Assembly: GCA_958418815.1 (NCBI GenBank)
Contig: CATZGB010000044.1
Span: 1-21,136, forward strand
Reading direction: 5' to 3'
Length of the DNA stretch: 21,136 nucleotides
DNA from: an uncultured Bacteroidales bacterium
Lineage (GTDB): Bacteria; Bacteroidota; Bacteroidia; Bacteroidales; Muribaculaceae
The notes under the pieces are model-generated. The model saw nothing but the letters and a program-made list of their open reading frames with translations. It searched no databases and had not been told where the DNA came from. Position 1 is the stretch's first letter. Each line of letters begins with the position of its first letter. The position numbers and the translations under genes were made by a program. Positions 8,437 through 15,919 of this stretch are shown here, piece after piece.

Positions 8437-8889
8437 TTATTTCTGGAAGAAGCGGGCCATCGCGCGGCTGTCTTCGCGTTCCTTTATCGACTGGCGTTTG
8501 TCATATTCCTTTTTGCCTCGTCCGATGCCGATTACGAGTTTTGCATAGCCTCGGTCGCTGATGAAAAGCCTCAGCGGCACGATTGTGAACCCGCTCTCTT
8601 TGCCGTTCTTCTCTATCTGCCGTATTTCCTTCTTGTTGAGCAGAAGTTTGCGGTCGCGGCGTTCGGTGTGGTTGTTGTATGTGCCGTAGAAATATTCGGC
8701 GATGTACATGTTTTTCACCCATACCTCGCCGTTGTTGACGTAGCAGAATGTGTCGACCAGGGAGGCTTTTCCCTGGCGGATGGATTTGATTTCGGTGCCT
8801 GTCAGCACGAGTCCGGCTGTGAATGTGTCGCCGATGGCATAGTCGAATGTCGCGCGGCGGTTTTTTATGTTGACTTCCTTGAATTTCAT
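8437..8889 (-). CDS. smpB: SsrA-binding protein SmpB
   Basis: 150 residues, full length for the family. SmpB binds tmRNA and positions it in the A site of stalled ribosomes for trans-translation. Typical features: NRRATFDYAIGDTFTAGLVLTGTEIKSIRQGKASLVD near the N-terminus, NGEVWVKNMYIAEY, RDRKLLLNKKEI, then VPLRLFISDRGYAKLVIGIGRGKKEYDKRQSIKERE. The basic C-terminal tail that mimics the mRNA path ends in RAMARFFQK. It lies between the Yip1-like gene (45 bases upstream) and the methyltransferase (23 bases downstream). The ssrA gene itself is not in the window. Confidence 0.97.
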   Translation of the reverse strand: MKFKEVNIKNRRATFDYAIGDTFTAGLVLTGTEIKSIRQGKASLVDTFCYVNNGEVWVKNMYIAEYFYGTYNNHTERRDRKLLLNKKEIRQIEKNGKESGFTIVPLRLFISDRGYAKLVIGIGRGKKEYDKRQSIKEREDSRAMARFFQK

Positions 8890-8934
8890 ATCTAACAGGA
8901 GAGTGTTGGTTTTATGTCAGGCCCTTGACCGGGG

Positions 8935-9513
8935 TCAGACAAGGATGTTGAACAGGAAACTCAGCCCGTAGACCGCGCCGAGGACCGACGCTGAGGCCAT
9001 GAGCATGAACGGGCCGATGCTACGCTCGGGAATCCCTATGAAGTCGCCCCCTTTCCATATGATGAAGATGACGTAGAATGGCAGGAACTGTATGAGGGCG
9101 AGCCTGACTTTTATGACGTTCCCAAGCAGGAATATAAGGGATATTACCGATATGCAGTACAACACCATTATGGCGTCGCGGCGCTGGTCGGGCTGCTCCC
9201 CGTCGCCGAGCAGGCGGGGCATCATCCATGAGAAGACATACACTGCCAGGTGGTATGACAGGAAGAGGGAGAAGAACTCGATTATGGCCATCTGCAGGGC
9301 ACCGAGAAAGTCGGGCCCCCCGTCAAACAGCATTCTTGTGAACGATGTGGCCGAACAGATGGCGATCAGCGGGAGAAAACAGCGGGTGTAGAGTCGGCGT
9401 ATGTCGATTTCGCCGCGGCGTCCGTCGCTGCGGTAATCATCCTCCTCAAGGTCCTCCCAGCCTTTTTGGGGGGAGAAGACAAGCTGTATGATGTTTCCCA
9501 GGAATTTAAGCAT
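8935..9513 (-). CDS. Yip1-like multi-pass membrane protein
   Basis: 192 residues starting MLKFLGNIIQLVFSPQKGWED, a beginning typical of bacterial Yip1-domain proteins (helix, then SPxxxW). About five hydrophobic segments follow: around LPLIAICSATSFTRML, FLGALQMAIIEFFSLFLSYHLAVYVFSWM, MVLYCISVISLIFLLGNVI, FLPFYVIFIIW and FMLMASASVLGAVYGLSFLFNIL. The role of this family in bacteria is not known. An in-frame ATG at 9552 lies upstream of the -7 element, so I chose 9513. That leaves a leader of only a few bases if the promoter is real. It is the first gene of the group with smpB and the methyltransferase. Confidence 0.75.
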   Translation of the reverse strand: MLKFLGNIIQLVFSPQKGWEDLEEDDYRSDGRRGEIDIRRLYTRCFLPLIAICSATSFTRMLFDGGPDFLGALQMAIIEFFSLFLSYHLAVYVFSWMMPRLLGDGEQPDQRRDAIMVLYCISVISLIFLLGNVIKVRLALIQFLPFYVIFIIWKGGDFIGIPERSIGPFMLMASASVLGAVYGLSFLFNILV

Positions 9514-9521
9514 AAGTGTTG

Positions 9522-9529
9522 CAAAGTTA
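9522..9529 (-). promoter_or_regulatory. Bacteroidetes -7 element for the Yip1-smpB-methyltransferase group
   Basis: The minus strand reads TAACTTTG, a perfect TAnnTTTG. The expected start of transcription is about 9518, only about five bases before the ATG at 9513, implying a nearly leaderless message. No clear TTTG is seen at the -33 position. Confidence 0.5.
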
Positions 9530-9617
9530 CTAATTTTTTCTGATAAACACATCCGGGGTGCCGGTTGTTAGATTATAAAATCGAGGGAGAAGAGAAATTA
9601 AACAAACAGCATCCGTT

Positions 9618-11015
9618 ATGAGTCTGACAGACAATGAATTCACCCGTAGAGAAAGGGTTGTCGTGATTGGCGGAGGTTTCGCCGGTCTTAATTTTGTCAA
9701 GCATCTCGACCCTGACGCTTTTGATGTCACGCTGGTCGACCGCAACAATTACCATAGCTTTCCGCCGCTGTTTTACCAGGTGGCGTCGTCGGGCCTTGAC
9801 CCCGCGAGCATCTGTTTCCCGTTGCGTCGCGAGCTGCGCAAGCGTCATGGCCGCCGTGTCCGTTTCAGCATGGGACGGGTGGAGGAGATTGACACTGTCG
9901 GTCACCGCGTGATTACTCCGCTTGAGGAGATTCCATATGACATCCTTGTCGTGGCGGCCGGAACCACCAACAATTTCTTCAATATGGGTTATCTGGCCGA
10001 GAGTGTCTACACGATGAAGTCAACGGCCGAGGCTTTGCGGTGTCGCAACGACATACTGGCGTTGCTTGAGCGGGCTTCGATTGCCACCTCTTCTGAAGAG
10101 CGTCGCCGTCTGCTCGATTTCGTGGTGATTGGCGGAGGCCCAACCGGGGTGGAAATCGCCGGGGCGATAGGGGAGATGAAGCGTTATGTGCTTCCGCGCG
10201 AATATCCTCTGATATCCCAGGATGAGATGTCGATAACCATTGTGGAGGGATCAGACCGGCTGCTCCGCACCATGTCGGAGGACGCGTCGGCAGCTGCCCT
10301 AAAATCCCTGGAATCGCTTATGGTCAATGTCAGGCTTGGCACCAACATGAAGGAGTATGACCCAGACAGGAACCGGGTGGTTCTTGCCGACGGCACTCAG
10401 CTTGATGCCTCGATGGTGATCTGGACAGCCGGGGTGACAGCCACATCATTCCGATGGAAGACCTCAGCGGGAGAGGAGGGGGATGGAGGCGCGGCCGTTG
10501 CGCATCCATCATTTGTCGGACACGGCGGACGGCTGATGACCGACACCGGATGCCGGGTCACAGGGCTTGAGGATGTCTATGCCCTTGGCGACATTTCCAT
10601 TATGTCGGGCGACCCTGCGTTTCCGGAGGGGCATCCCCAGCTGGCGCAGGTTGCGTTGCAGCAGGGAAGGCTCCTCGCCCGCAATCTGAATGCCTTGGCC
10701 GCCGGTAAGGCTTCCAAAGTCAAGGAATTCAGGTATGATGACAAGGGTTCCATGGCTACGGTCGGCCGCAACAGGGCGGTGGTTGACTTGAAGCATCTCC
10801 GGTTCCACGGTTTCACTGCCTGGATGGTATGGATGTTTATCCATCTCATATCCATACTCGGCATGAGAAACAAGATTACCGTGCTGATCAACTGGATATG
10901 GGCCTATTTCAACTATTCTACCTCCTTGAGGCTGTTGATAATGCCCTCCAGGCGACCTGACAACAATGATCTCGGGGCGTTCAGCGGCAAGGAGGGTTCA
11001 TCGGGCGACAGCTGA
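9618..11015 (+). CDS. ndh: Type II NADH dehydrogenase (NAD(P)/FAD-dependent oxidoreductase)
   Basis: 465 residues. NDH-2 enzymes are non-proton-pumping, FAD-containing and pass electrons from NADH to quinone at the inner face of the membrane. The FAD-binding GGGFAG lies at about residues 18-23, followed by VTLVDRNNYHSFPPLFYQVASSGLDP, a hallmark stretch of NDH-2. The second dinucleotide fold GGGPTGVEIAGAIGE is near residues 170-185, and VYALGDIS contributes to flavin binding. The C-terminal part (about 395-430, rich in W, I, L and F, e.g. WMVWMFIHLISILG) matches the membrane-binding region. An alternative assignment within the broader pyridine nucleotide-disulfide oxidoreductases is less likely. 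The gene appears monocistronic, and its last 18 bases overlap convergent fmt. Confidence 0.92.
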   Translation: MSLTDNEFTRRERVVVIGGGFAGLNFVKHLDPDAFDVTLVDRNNYHSFPPLFYQVASSGLDPASICFPLRRELRKRHGRRVRFSMGRVEEIDTVGHRVITPLEEIPYDILVVAAGTTNNFFNMGYLAESVYTMKSTAEALRCRNDILALLERASIATSSEERRRLLDFVVIGGGPTGVEIAGAIGEMKRYVLPREYPLISQDEMSITIVEGSDRLLRTMSEDASAAALKSLESLMVNVRLGTNMKEYDPDRNRVVLADGTQLDASMVIWTAGVTATSFRWKTSAGEEGDGGAAVAHPSFVGHGGRLMTDTGCRVTGLEDVYALGDISIMSGDPAFPEGHPQLAQVALQQGRLLARNLNALAAGKASKVKEFRYDDKGSMATVGRNRAVVDLKHLRFHGFTAWMVWMFIHLISILGMRNKITVLINWIWAYFNYSTSLRLLIMPSRRPDNNDLGAFSGKEGSSGDS

Positions 11016-11984
11016 TTCGGGCATACGCGCGCCGCGAAGGAACTCAGAGGCGGTCATGGCCTTTTTCCCTGCGGGCTGCAGGCGCAGGATTTCAACCGCG
11101 CCGTCGCCGCATGTGACGGTCAGATGGCGGTCTCCGCCCGATATGCTCCCGGGAGCGGCAGATTGGGCCTCATCGCTTTCCACGACACGGGTCTCAAGTA
11201 TCTTGATGTTGTAGAGAGCTTTCCCTTCGGGGGCAGACGCGTCATGAAGCTCAGTCCAGGCGCATGGATAGGGTGACAGGCCGCGCACGAGATTGTGGAC
11301 GTTTACGGCGGGCTTGCTCCAGTCTATCCGGCATGTCTCCTTGAAGATTTTCGGCGCGAGGGAAGCCTCTTCACCCTGGCCGATGAGCTTCTCCTGTGGT
11401 ATAGTCGTGAGGTCGCCTTTCAGGATATGGTTGACCGTGTCGAGGGTGAGGCGGGCACCAAGGTGCATGAGTTTGTCATGCACATCCCCGACATTGTCGG
11501 TGGGGAGGATTTCCACACGTTCCTGTGAGATAATGTCGCCGGTGTCGATTTCATGCTTGAGGAAGAATGTGGTGACCCCCGTCTCGGTGTCGCCATTGAT
11601 GACCGCCCAGTTGATCGGGGCCGCTCCCCGGTAGCGCGGCAGCAGGGCGGCGTGGAGGTTGAATGTGCCCAGGCGCGGCATCTGCCATACAACCTCTGGA
11701 AGCATCCTGAAGGCGATGACAATGAAAAGGTCGGCGTCTATCTCCTGCAGCTCCTTGATGAATTCCGGGTCTTTGAGCTTGGCAGGCTGCATGAGTTTCA
11801 GCCCGTGTTGCTTGGCGTATAGTTTCACCGGCGACTCAAATATGCGGTGTCCGCGTCCGGCGGGTTTGTCGGGCATTGTCACCACGCCCGCTATGTTGAA
11901 TCCCTCTTTGACGAGCAGGTCGAGGCTCTCGACGGCAAACTCGGGGGTGCCGAGGAATACTATTCTGAGGTCTTCTTTTTTCAT
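10998..11984 (-). CDS. fmt: Methionyl-tRNA formyltransferase
   Basis: 328 residues. The enzyme formylates initiator Met-tRNA using 10-formyltetrahydrofolate. Visible motifs: IVFLGTPEFAVESL at the N-terminus; the catalytic residues N109 and H111 in NLHAALLPRYRGAAPINWA; and D147 in HEIDTGDI. The C-terminal OB-like domain follows from about residue 205 (DWSKPAVNVHNLVRGLSPYP). It is the last gene of the minus-strand translation cluster, 21 bases after the RluA-type gene. It overlaps the 3' end of ndh by 18 bases, with no hairpin between the two convergent genes. Confidence 0.97.
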   Translation of the reverse strand: MKKEDLRIVFLGTPEFAVESLDLLVKEGFNIAGVVTMPDKPAGRGHRIFESPVKLYAKQHGLKLMQPAKLKDPEFIKELQEIDADLFIVIAFRMLPEVVWQMPRLGTFNLHAALLPRYRGAAPINWAVINGDTETGVTTFFLKHEIDTGDIISQERVEILPTDNVGDVHDKLMHLGARLTLDTVNHILKGDLTTIPQEKLIGQGEEASLAPKIFKETCRIDWSKPAVNVHNLVRGLSPYPCAWTELHDASAPEGKALYNIKILETRVVESDEAQSAAPGSISGGDRHLTVTCGDGAVEILRLQPAGKKAMTASEFLRGARMPESAVAR

Positions 11985-12005
11985 AAAACGAATATGTGAG
12001 GATTC

Positions 12006-12689
12006 TTACTGTTTGGTGGCCGCCGCCTCCGCCGCTTGCCAGAGCGCGTCGTCAGGCACAGGGGCCGTCAGGGAGATTTTCTGCTTGCTGACCGGGTGTA
12101 TAAACTCGATATGGCGCGCGAGCAACGAGATTGAGCCGTCGGGATTGGAGCGTTTGTCGCCATATTTCAGGTCTCCCTTTATGGGGCAACCGATTGACGC
12201 GAGCTGCACCCGTATCTGGTGCTTGCGACCTGTCAGCAGTTCGACCTCTATAAGATGGTAGCGGTCCATCGAGCCAAGGAGCCTGTATCGCAGGCGCGCC
12301 TCTTTGTATCCATCTTTCGGGGTGAGGGAATAGAGCGACTTGTTGGTCTTCTCGATGGTCTTGATGTAGCCTTTGAGCTCCCCCTCTGGCTGTGGGGGCA
12401 TGTTCCGCGAAAGGGCCCAGTAGGTCTTGTGGACATCTCCGTTGCGAAACATCTCGTTGAGGCGCGACAGGGCTTTGGAGGTCTTGGCGAAGACCACCAG
12501 TCCGCCTACGGGGCGGTCGAGGCGATGCACCACCCCGCAGAACACGTTGCCGGGTTTGGCGTATTTCTCTTTTATCCACCTGCGCAGGGTCTCGACAAGG
12601 GGCTCGTCGCCGGTCTTGTCGCCCTGGACTATCTCTCCGGGCGACTTGTTAACCACTATCAGGTGGTTGTCGTCATGGATCACTTCCAT
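12006..12689 (-). CDS. RluA-family RNA pseudouridine synthase
   Basis: 227 residues. The catalytic motif HRLDRPVGGLVVFAKTSKA contains the essential Asp at residue 58. LIEVELLTGRKHQIRVQLASIGCPIKGDLKYG is the family's second signature. There is no N-terminal S4 domain, so it is the short form of the family seen in RluA and TruC rather than RluC or RluD. The modified uridine (rRNA or tRNA) cannot be decided from sequence. It lies within the translation cluster, 34 bases behind the S4-domain gene and 21 ahead of fmt. Confidence 0.93.
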   Translation of the reverse strand: MEVIHDDNHLIVVNKSPGEIVQGDKTGDEPLVETLRRWIKEKYAKPGNVFCGVVHRLDRPVGGLVVFAKTSKALSRLNEMFRNGDVHKTYWALSRNMPPQPEGELKGYIKTIEKTNKSLYSLTPKDGYKEARLRYRLLGSMDRYHLIEVELLTGRKHQIRVQLASIGCPIKGDLKYGDKRSNPDGSISLLARHIEFIHPVSKQKISLTAPVPDDALWQAAEAAATKQ

Positions 12690-12723
12690 CTGTCTTTGTC
12701 GGTCTTAAAGATTTGTCGGCTTG

Positions 12724-13194
12724 TCAGTCATTGAAATCATCCTCGTCGAAATCGAAGTCCCAGCCATCCTCAGCCTGCCATGACTGGGAGGAGGGGCCGG
12801 TGTAGATGTCGTCGGTGAAGCGGGCCAGCTCGCGGCCCTCGCGTTTGGTGGGGCGTCCGAGTCCTTTCCGGCGGTCTATGAATCCCGAGATGCGGATCAC
12901 ATCAAGCAGGTCATACTGCTCCTTGGGGGTGATGTTTTCAAGGTACTCAGGCACGAGTTTGGCTCCAAGCCTGTTTTCGGTAAGCGCGAGAACCCTGAAG
13001 GAGTAGGTCACCGGGGGCTTGCGCACGAGTATCGTGTCGCCGACGTGAATCATCCTGGAGGGCTTGGCTATGACCTCGCCGCCAGGGGTGGCGATGGCCA
13101 CGCGCCCCTTCTTGCAAGAGTCGGTGGCCACGGTGCGGGTTTTGAATATCCTCATCGCCCACAGCCATTTGTCTATCCTGACTTCGCTTTTCAT
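12724..13194 (-). CDS. S4-domain RNA-binding protein (Hsp15 family)
   Basis: 156 residues. The S4 domain occupies about residues 5-65, beginning RIDKWLWAMRIFKTRTVATDSCKKGRVAI, which is the Hsp15 (HslR) signature. In E. coli Hsp15 binds 50S subunits that carry a stalled nascent chain. A linker with DRRKGLGRPTKREGRELARF follows, then a strongly acidic and aromatic tail (DGWDFDFDEDDFND), a common feature of Bacteroidales versions. The start is five bases after the pth stop codon, so the two are almost certainly cotranscribed. Pairing with Pth, which rescues peptidyl-tRNA, fits a shared ribosome-recycling theme (inference). Confidence 0.88.
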   Translation of the reverse strand: MKSEVRIDKWLWAMRIFKTRTVATDSCKKGRVAIATPGGEVIAKPSRMIHVGDTILVRKPPVTYSFRVLALTENRLGAKLVPEYLENITPKEQYDLLDVIRISGFIDRRKGLGRPTKREGRELARFTDDIYTGPSSQSWQAEDGWDFDFDEDDFND

Positions 13195-13199
13195 CGTGT

Positions 13200-13763
13200 C
13201 TATTTGTTGTTGAAATCACACATGGCCGTCTGCAGTCCGGCGAGGACGAATGTCTTTATGGCGTCGACGGCGGTGTCGGTCCTTGCCGGAAGCTGTTGCC
13301 GCTGGTCGAGCGTGAAATGGCCGAGCACGTAGTCAATCTGGCATCCGCGCGGGAAGTCGTTGCCGACACCGAACCGGAGGCGGGGATATGCTTGCGAGCC
13401 GAGCATCTGGGCGATGTTCTTCAGTCCGTTGTGTCCGGCGTCGCTTCCCGATGGCTTGATGCGTATGGCCCCGAACGGGAGGGCTATGTCATCGACCAGC
13501 ACGAGTATGTGGTCGTTCTCTATTTTCTCCTTCTCCTTCCAGTAACGCACGGCGTTGCCCGAGAGGTTCATATATGTGGATGGCTTGAGAATCACCACCT
13601 GTTTGTTCTTGAGCCGTCCGCGGGCCACGTCGCCGTATCTTTCGGTGGAGAAACCCAGGTTGAGGCTCTCGGCAAGCGAGTCGGCTATGCGGAATCCGAT
13701 GTTGTGGCGGGTGCCGACATATTCCTGGCCGATGTTGCCCAGGCCTACTATGAGATATTTCAT
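13200..13763 (-). CDS. pth: Peptidyl-tRNA hydrolase
   Basis: 187 residues, standard length. It cleaves the ester bond of peptidyl-tRNAs dropped from ribosomes. The N-terminus MKYLIVGLGNIGQEYVGTRHNIGF carries N10 and catalytic H20. PSTYMNLSG (residues 61-69, with N70 just after), VDDIALPFGAIRIKPSGSDAGHNGLKN and FGVGNDFPR follow as expected. D91 or D92 corresponds to the aspartate that orients the catalytic His. It lies downstream of rplY, separated by a large hairpin, and directly upstream of the S4-domain gene. This rplY/ctc-pth order is common in bacteria. Confidence 0.97.
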   Translation of the reverse strand: MKYLIVGLGNIGQEYVGTRHNIGFRIADSLAESLNLGFSTERYGDVARGRLKNKQVVILKPSTYMNLSGNAVRYWKEKEKIENDHILVLVDDIALPFGAIRIKPSGSDAGHNGLKNIAQMLGSQAYPRLRFGVGNDFPRGCQIDYVLGHFTLDQRQQLPARTDTAVDAIKTFVLAGLQTAMCDFNNK

Positions 13764-13814
13764 CGTATGGAGGATTGAGTGGTGGCTTTGATGTGTCTTG
13801 ACGGGTTAAAATCA

Positions 13815-13861
13815 GAGAGGATGCCTGCCGGCGCGGGGAGCGCCGGGAGGGGCATCCTCTC
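13815..13861 (-). terminator. Two-stem hairpin between rplY and pth
   Basis: An 11 bp perfect outer stem (13815-13825 with 13851-13861) encloses a 7 bp GC-only inner stem (13828-13834 with 13840-13846) and a five-base loop. On the minus strand it is followed by TGATTTT, a short T-rich tract. It lies 20 bases past the rplY stop and about 50 bases before the pth start, so it may terminate or attenuate transcription from rplY into pth and the genes behind it. Confidence 0.6.
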
Positions 13862-13881
13862 GGTGGGTCTTGCAGGGAAGA

Positions 13882-14544
13882 TTACTTCCTGGCTGCGGCG
13901 GCCTCGGCTGCGGCGGCACCACGGGCGGCGCGGGTCAGCTGAACGGCGCAGACAACTGCTTCCTTGGGGGTAACCATTTCGAGACCTTCAAAGTGGAGCT
14001 CGCCAACCTGGAGGGTCTTGCCCAGACCGAGGTGGTCAACATTGATGACCAGACGTTCGGGGATTTCGGTGTAGGGAGCGCGAACCTTGATTTTCTTCAT
14101 CGAGAGGGTCAGCTTACCACCGGCCTTCACACCTTCGGCGTGGCCTTCGAGCTTCACGGGCACTGACATGACAACGGGCTTGTCAGCCTTGACCTCGAGA
14201 AGGTCGATGTGGAGGATGTTGTCCTTCACGGGGTGGAACTGCACCTCACGGAGAACGGCGGTCTTCTTCTCGCCGTTGATGTCGAGGTCGATGGCGAAGA
14301 TCTCGGGGGTGTAGATGAGCTTGCGCACAGCCTCGTTGGTGAGGGTCAGGTCGGTGGTCAGGATGCCACGGCCGTTCTCGATTTCGACGAGCTTCTCGCC
14401 CTCTTTGAGGGTGCCCTTGTAGGGGAGTTCGACGATTTCACCGCCATTGAGGACAGCGGGGATTTTGCCTTCTGCGCGGAGCGCCTTAGCGGCTTTCTTG
14501 CCCAGTTCCACACGGGGAGCAGCCTTCAGTTCGTAAGATTTCAT
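13882..14544 (-). CDS. rplY: 50S ribosomal protein L25/general stress protein Ctc
   Basis: 220 residues, the long two-domain Ctc (TL5) form of bL25, which binds 5S rRNA. The N-terminal domain begins MKSYELKAAPRVELGKKAAKALRAEGKIPAVLNGG, and VREVQ-like FHPVKDNILHIDLLEV is at about residues 100-118. The C-terminal domain includes VKLEGHAEGVKAGGKLTLSMKKIKVRA and PERLVINVDHLGLGKTLQVGEL. The tail is almost pure Ala with a few charged residues (RGAAAAEAAAARK). It is the first gene of the minus-strand translation cluster and has two candidate promoters, one with a roughly 120-base leader. Confidence 0.95.
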   Translation of the reverse strand: MKSYELKAAPRVELGKKAAKALRAEGKIPAVLNGGEIVELPYKGTLKEGEKLVEIENGRGILTTDLTLTNEAVRKLIYTPEIFAIDLDINGEKKTAVLREVQFHPVKDNILHIDLLEVKADKPVVMSVPVKLEGHAEGVKAGGKLTLSMKKIKVRAPYTEIPERLVINVDHLGLGKTLQVGELHFEGLEMVTPKEAVVCAVQLTRAARGAAAAEAAAARK

Positions 14545-14567
14545 TCGGTTGAGATTTTTGTGTTACT

Positions 14568-14575
14568 CAAAATTA
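14568..14575 (-). promoter_or_regulatory. Proximal -7 element for rplY
   Basis: The minus strand reads TAATTTTG, matching TAnnTTTG, about 24 bases upstream of the rplY ATG. No TTG is seen at the -33 position, only GTGTG near 14593-14597. It would give a leader of about 20 bases. Confidence 0.4.
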
Positions 14576-14666
14576 AACTAATAATTTCCCATCACACAGG
14601 GATTTCCGGCGGTTATGCCGGGGCTTTCTTGAGGTCGCGTCGCCGCTCCCTCCGGAAAAACCGCCG

Positions 14667-14674
14667 CAAAGTTA
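14667..14674 (-). promoter_or_regulatory. Distal -7 element for rplY
   Basis: The minus strand reads TAACTTTG, with TTG at the -33 spacing (plus-strand caa, 14695-14697). This is one of the best promoter matches in the window. It would give a leader of about 119 bases before rplY, containing paired segments GGCGGTT/AACCGCC and TTCCGG/CCGGAA. Confidence 0.55.
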
Positions 14675-14680
14675 CGAAAT

Positions 14681-14714
14681 TATTCCCGCACCTGCAAGCA
14701 TATCATCGGGAATA
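14681..14714. repeat. Inverted repeat between the GH53 gene and the rplY promoter
   Basis: TATTCCCG (14681-14688) and CGGGAATA (14707-14714) are perfect 8 bp inverted copies separated by 18 bases. The element starts 9 bases after the GH53 stop codon and spans the presumed -33 region of the distal rplY promoter. It may be a weak 3' hairpin for the GH53 transcript or an operator for rplY. No T tract follows, so it is not a standard terminator. Confidence 0.4.
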
Positions 14715-14723
14715 TTCACAGGG

Positions 14724-15815
14724 TCAGCGCGCTTCGGAGTAGATTCGGGCGGCTCTCGGGTATGAGTCGAGGATGGCGGTGGGCTGGCGGTTGCGGAAGG
14801 CCCCCAGCGCATAGCCCTCGAAAGTGCCGTCGGGGCATTCCGTCTGGAATGCTTCCGGGGCCCAGTAGAAGACTCCCGTGCAGGCTCCGTCGGCGTCATT
14901 GATGACCGCGTCAAACAGCGAGTTCATGAATTCCAGCCCCTCCTCGGGCTTTGAGGAGTCTACGCCGGTCTCGACGATCATCACGTCGCACCCGTAACGG
15001 GCGTTGAGCTTGCGGATGTTGGCTATCGCGTCGCGAAGGGTCGAGGCCGCGTCAGGTTCGTGGTCATACTTTATGGCCCAGTAGGGGTAGACGCTCATCC
15101 CGATGATGTCCCATTTCCCGCCGTTGTCCTTGAGGCCGTCGAATATGGTCTGGTAGGTGGGATTGTCAAAGCCGTTGTCGATATGCACTATCACTTCAGC
15201 TTCGGGATAAACGCTCTTGACCGCGTCATATCCGGCTGTGGTGAGGGCGGCGTAATTGGCGATGTTTGACATGTCATTGACATCGATTTTGCCCATTGGC
15301 CATAGGAATCCGTTGCGGGTCTCGTTGCCGACCTGCACCCATTTAACGTCGATACCGTTGTCTTTAAGGTAGCTGAGCGTGGAAGCCGTATGGGCGGCAA
15401 GGGCCTCTTTGATTTCTTCGAATGTGAAGTCTTTCCAGGCAGCCGGTATGTTCTGCTTCTCCGGGTCGGCCCACCAGTCGGAATAGTGGAAGTCGATCAT
15501 CACCTCCATCCCGAGTTCTTTGGCGCGCCGCGCCATCTCCAGCACATCCTCCTTGGCGCTCCACCCGCCACGGGGATTCACCCATACGCGGAGCCTGACA
15601 GCGTTCATTCCGTAATCCTTCATCAGCCGGGTGTTTTCGCGCTGGTTGCCGAGCGTGTCGACAGAGTATATTCCCCGGGCCTCATCATGGGTTGTCCCGC
15701 TGATGTCTGCGCCGAGCCATAATTCGCGTGGTTTTTTCGCGTCGCTGTGGACGGAGGTTCCCAGCAACAGGGCCGCGGCCAGGAGACCGCGGATGACAAA
15801 TCTTTCAGTTTTCAT
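14724..15815 (-). CDS. GH53 arabinogalactan endo-beta-1,4-galactanase
   Basis: 363 residues. GH53 enzymes cut beta-1,4-galactan side chains of pectin. The signal peptide is short (KTERFVIRGLLAAALLLGTSVHS), and the mature protein starts near residue 25. GH53 marks include GADISGTTHDE, a (beta/alpha)8 core with RLRVWVNPRGGWS, VMIDFHYSDWWADPEKQ, the acid/base E165 in VQVGNETRNG and the nucleophile E282 in MIVETG. FYWAPEAF and GYALGAFRNRQ close the barrel. An in-frame ATG at 15878 lies upstream of the -7 element, so I chose 15815. It has no T9SS tail and no lipobox, so a periplasmic or secreted location by the Sec route is likely. It appears monocistronic. Confidence 0.93.
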   Translation of the reverse strand: MKTERFVIRGLLAAALLLGTSVHSDAKKPRELWLGADISGTTHDEARGIYSVDTLGNQRENTRLMKDYGMNAVRLRVWVNPRGGWSAKEDVLEMARRAKELGMEVMIDFHYSDWWADPEKQNIPAAWKDFTFEEIKEALAAHTASTLSYLKDNGIDVKWVQVGNETRNGFLWPMGKIDVNDMSNIANYAALTTAGYDAVKSVYPEAEVIVHIDNGFDNPTYQTIFDGLKDNGGKWDIIGMSVYPYWAIKYDHEPDAASTLRDAIANIRKLNARYGCDVMIVETGVDSSKPEEGLEFMNSLFDAVINDADGACTGVFYWAPEAFQTECPDGTFEGYALGAFRNRQPTAILDSYPRAARIYSEAR

Positions 15816-15836
15816 GAGTGTAAGGTAAGTTTTGTG

Positions 15837-15844
15837 CAAAACTA
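15837..15844 (-). promoter_or_regulatory. Bacteroidetes -7 element for the GH53 gene
   Basis: The minus strand reads TAGTTTTG, matching TAnnTTTG. The start point would be near 15833, leaving a leader of about 18 bases. No convincing -33 TTTG is seen. Confidence 0.5.
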
Positions 15845-15856
15845 CGAAAAAATCCG

Positions 15857-15864
15857 TAAATTTG
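15857..15864 (+). promoter_or_regulatory. Likely native -7 element for the FNT gene
   Basis: TAAATTTG fits TAnnTTTG, with TTTG at 15831-15834, slightly further upstream than usual. It is followed by GCAC, as at the other plus-strand promoters in this window (at 1550 and 16840). It lies about 220 bases from the FNT start codon, and the interval between is largely filled by the inverted-repeat element. Confidence 0.45.
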
Positions 15865-15919
15865 CACCGTGATGCCAATCAATTGTCATAAGTAAGTGTT
15901 CGAATTTAATTTATACAAT

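Noticed and set aside
12219..12734. 171-codon plus-strand frame opposite the pseudouridine synthase gene
   Set aside because: The minus-strand gene has clear catalytic motifs over the same bases; the plus-strand product has none.
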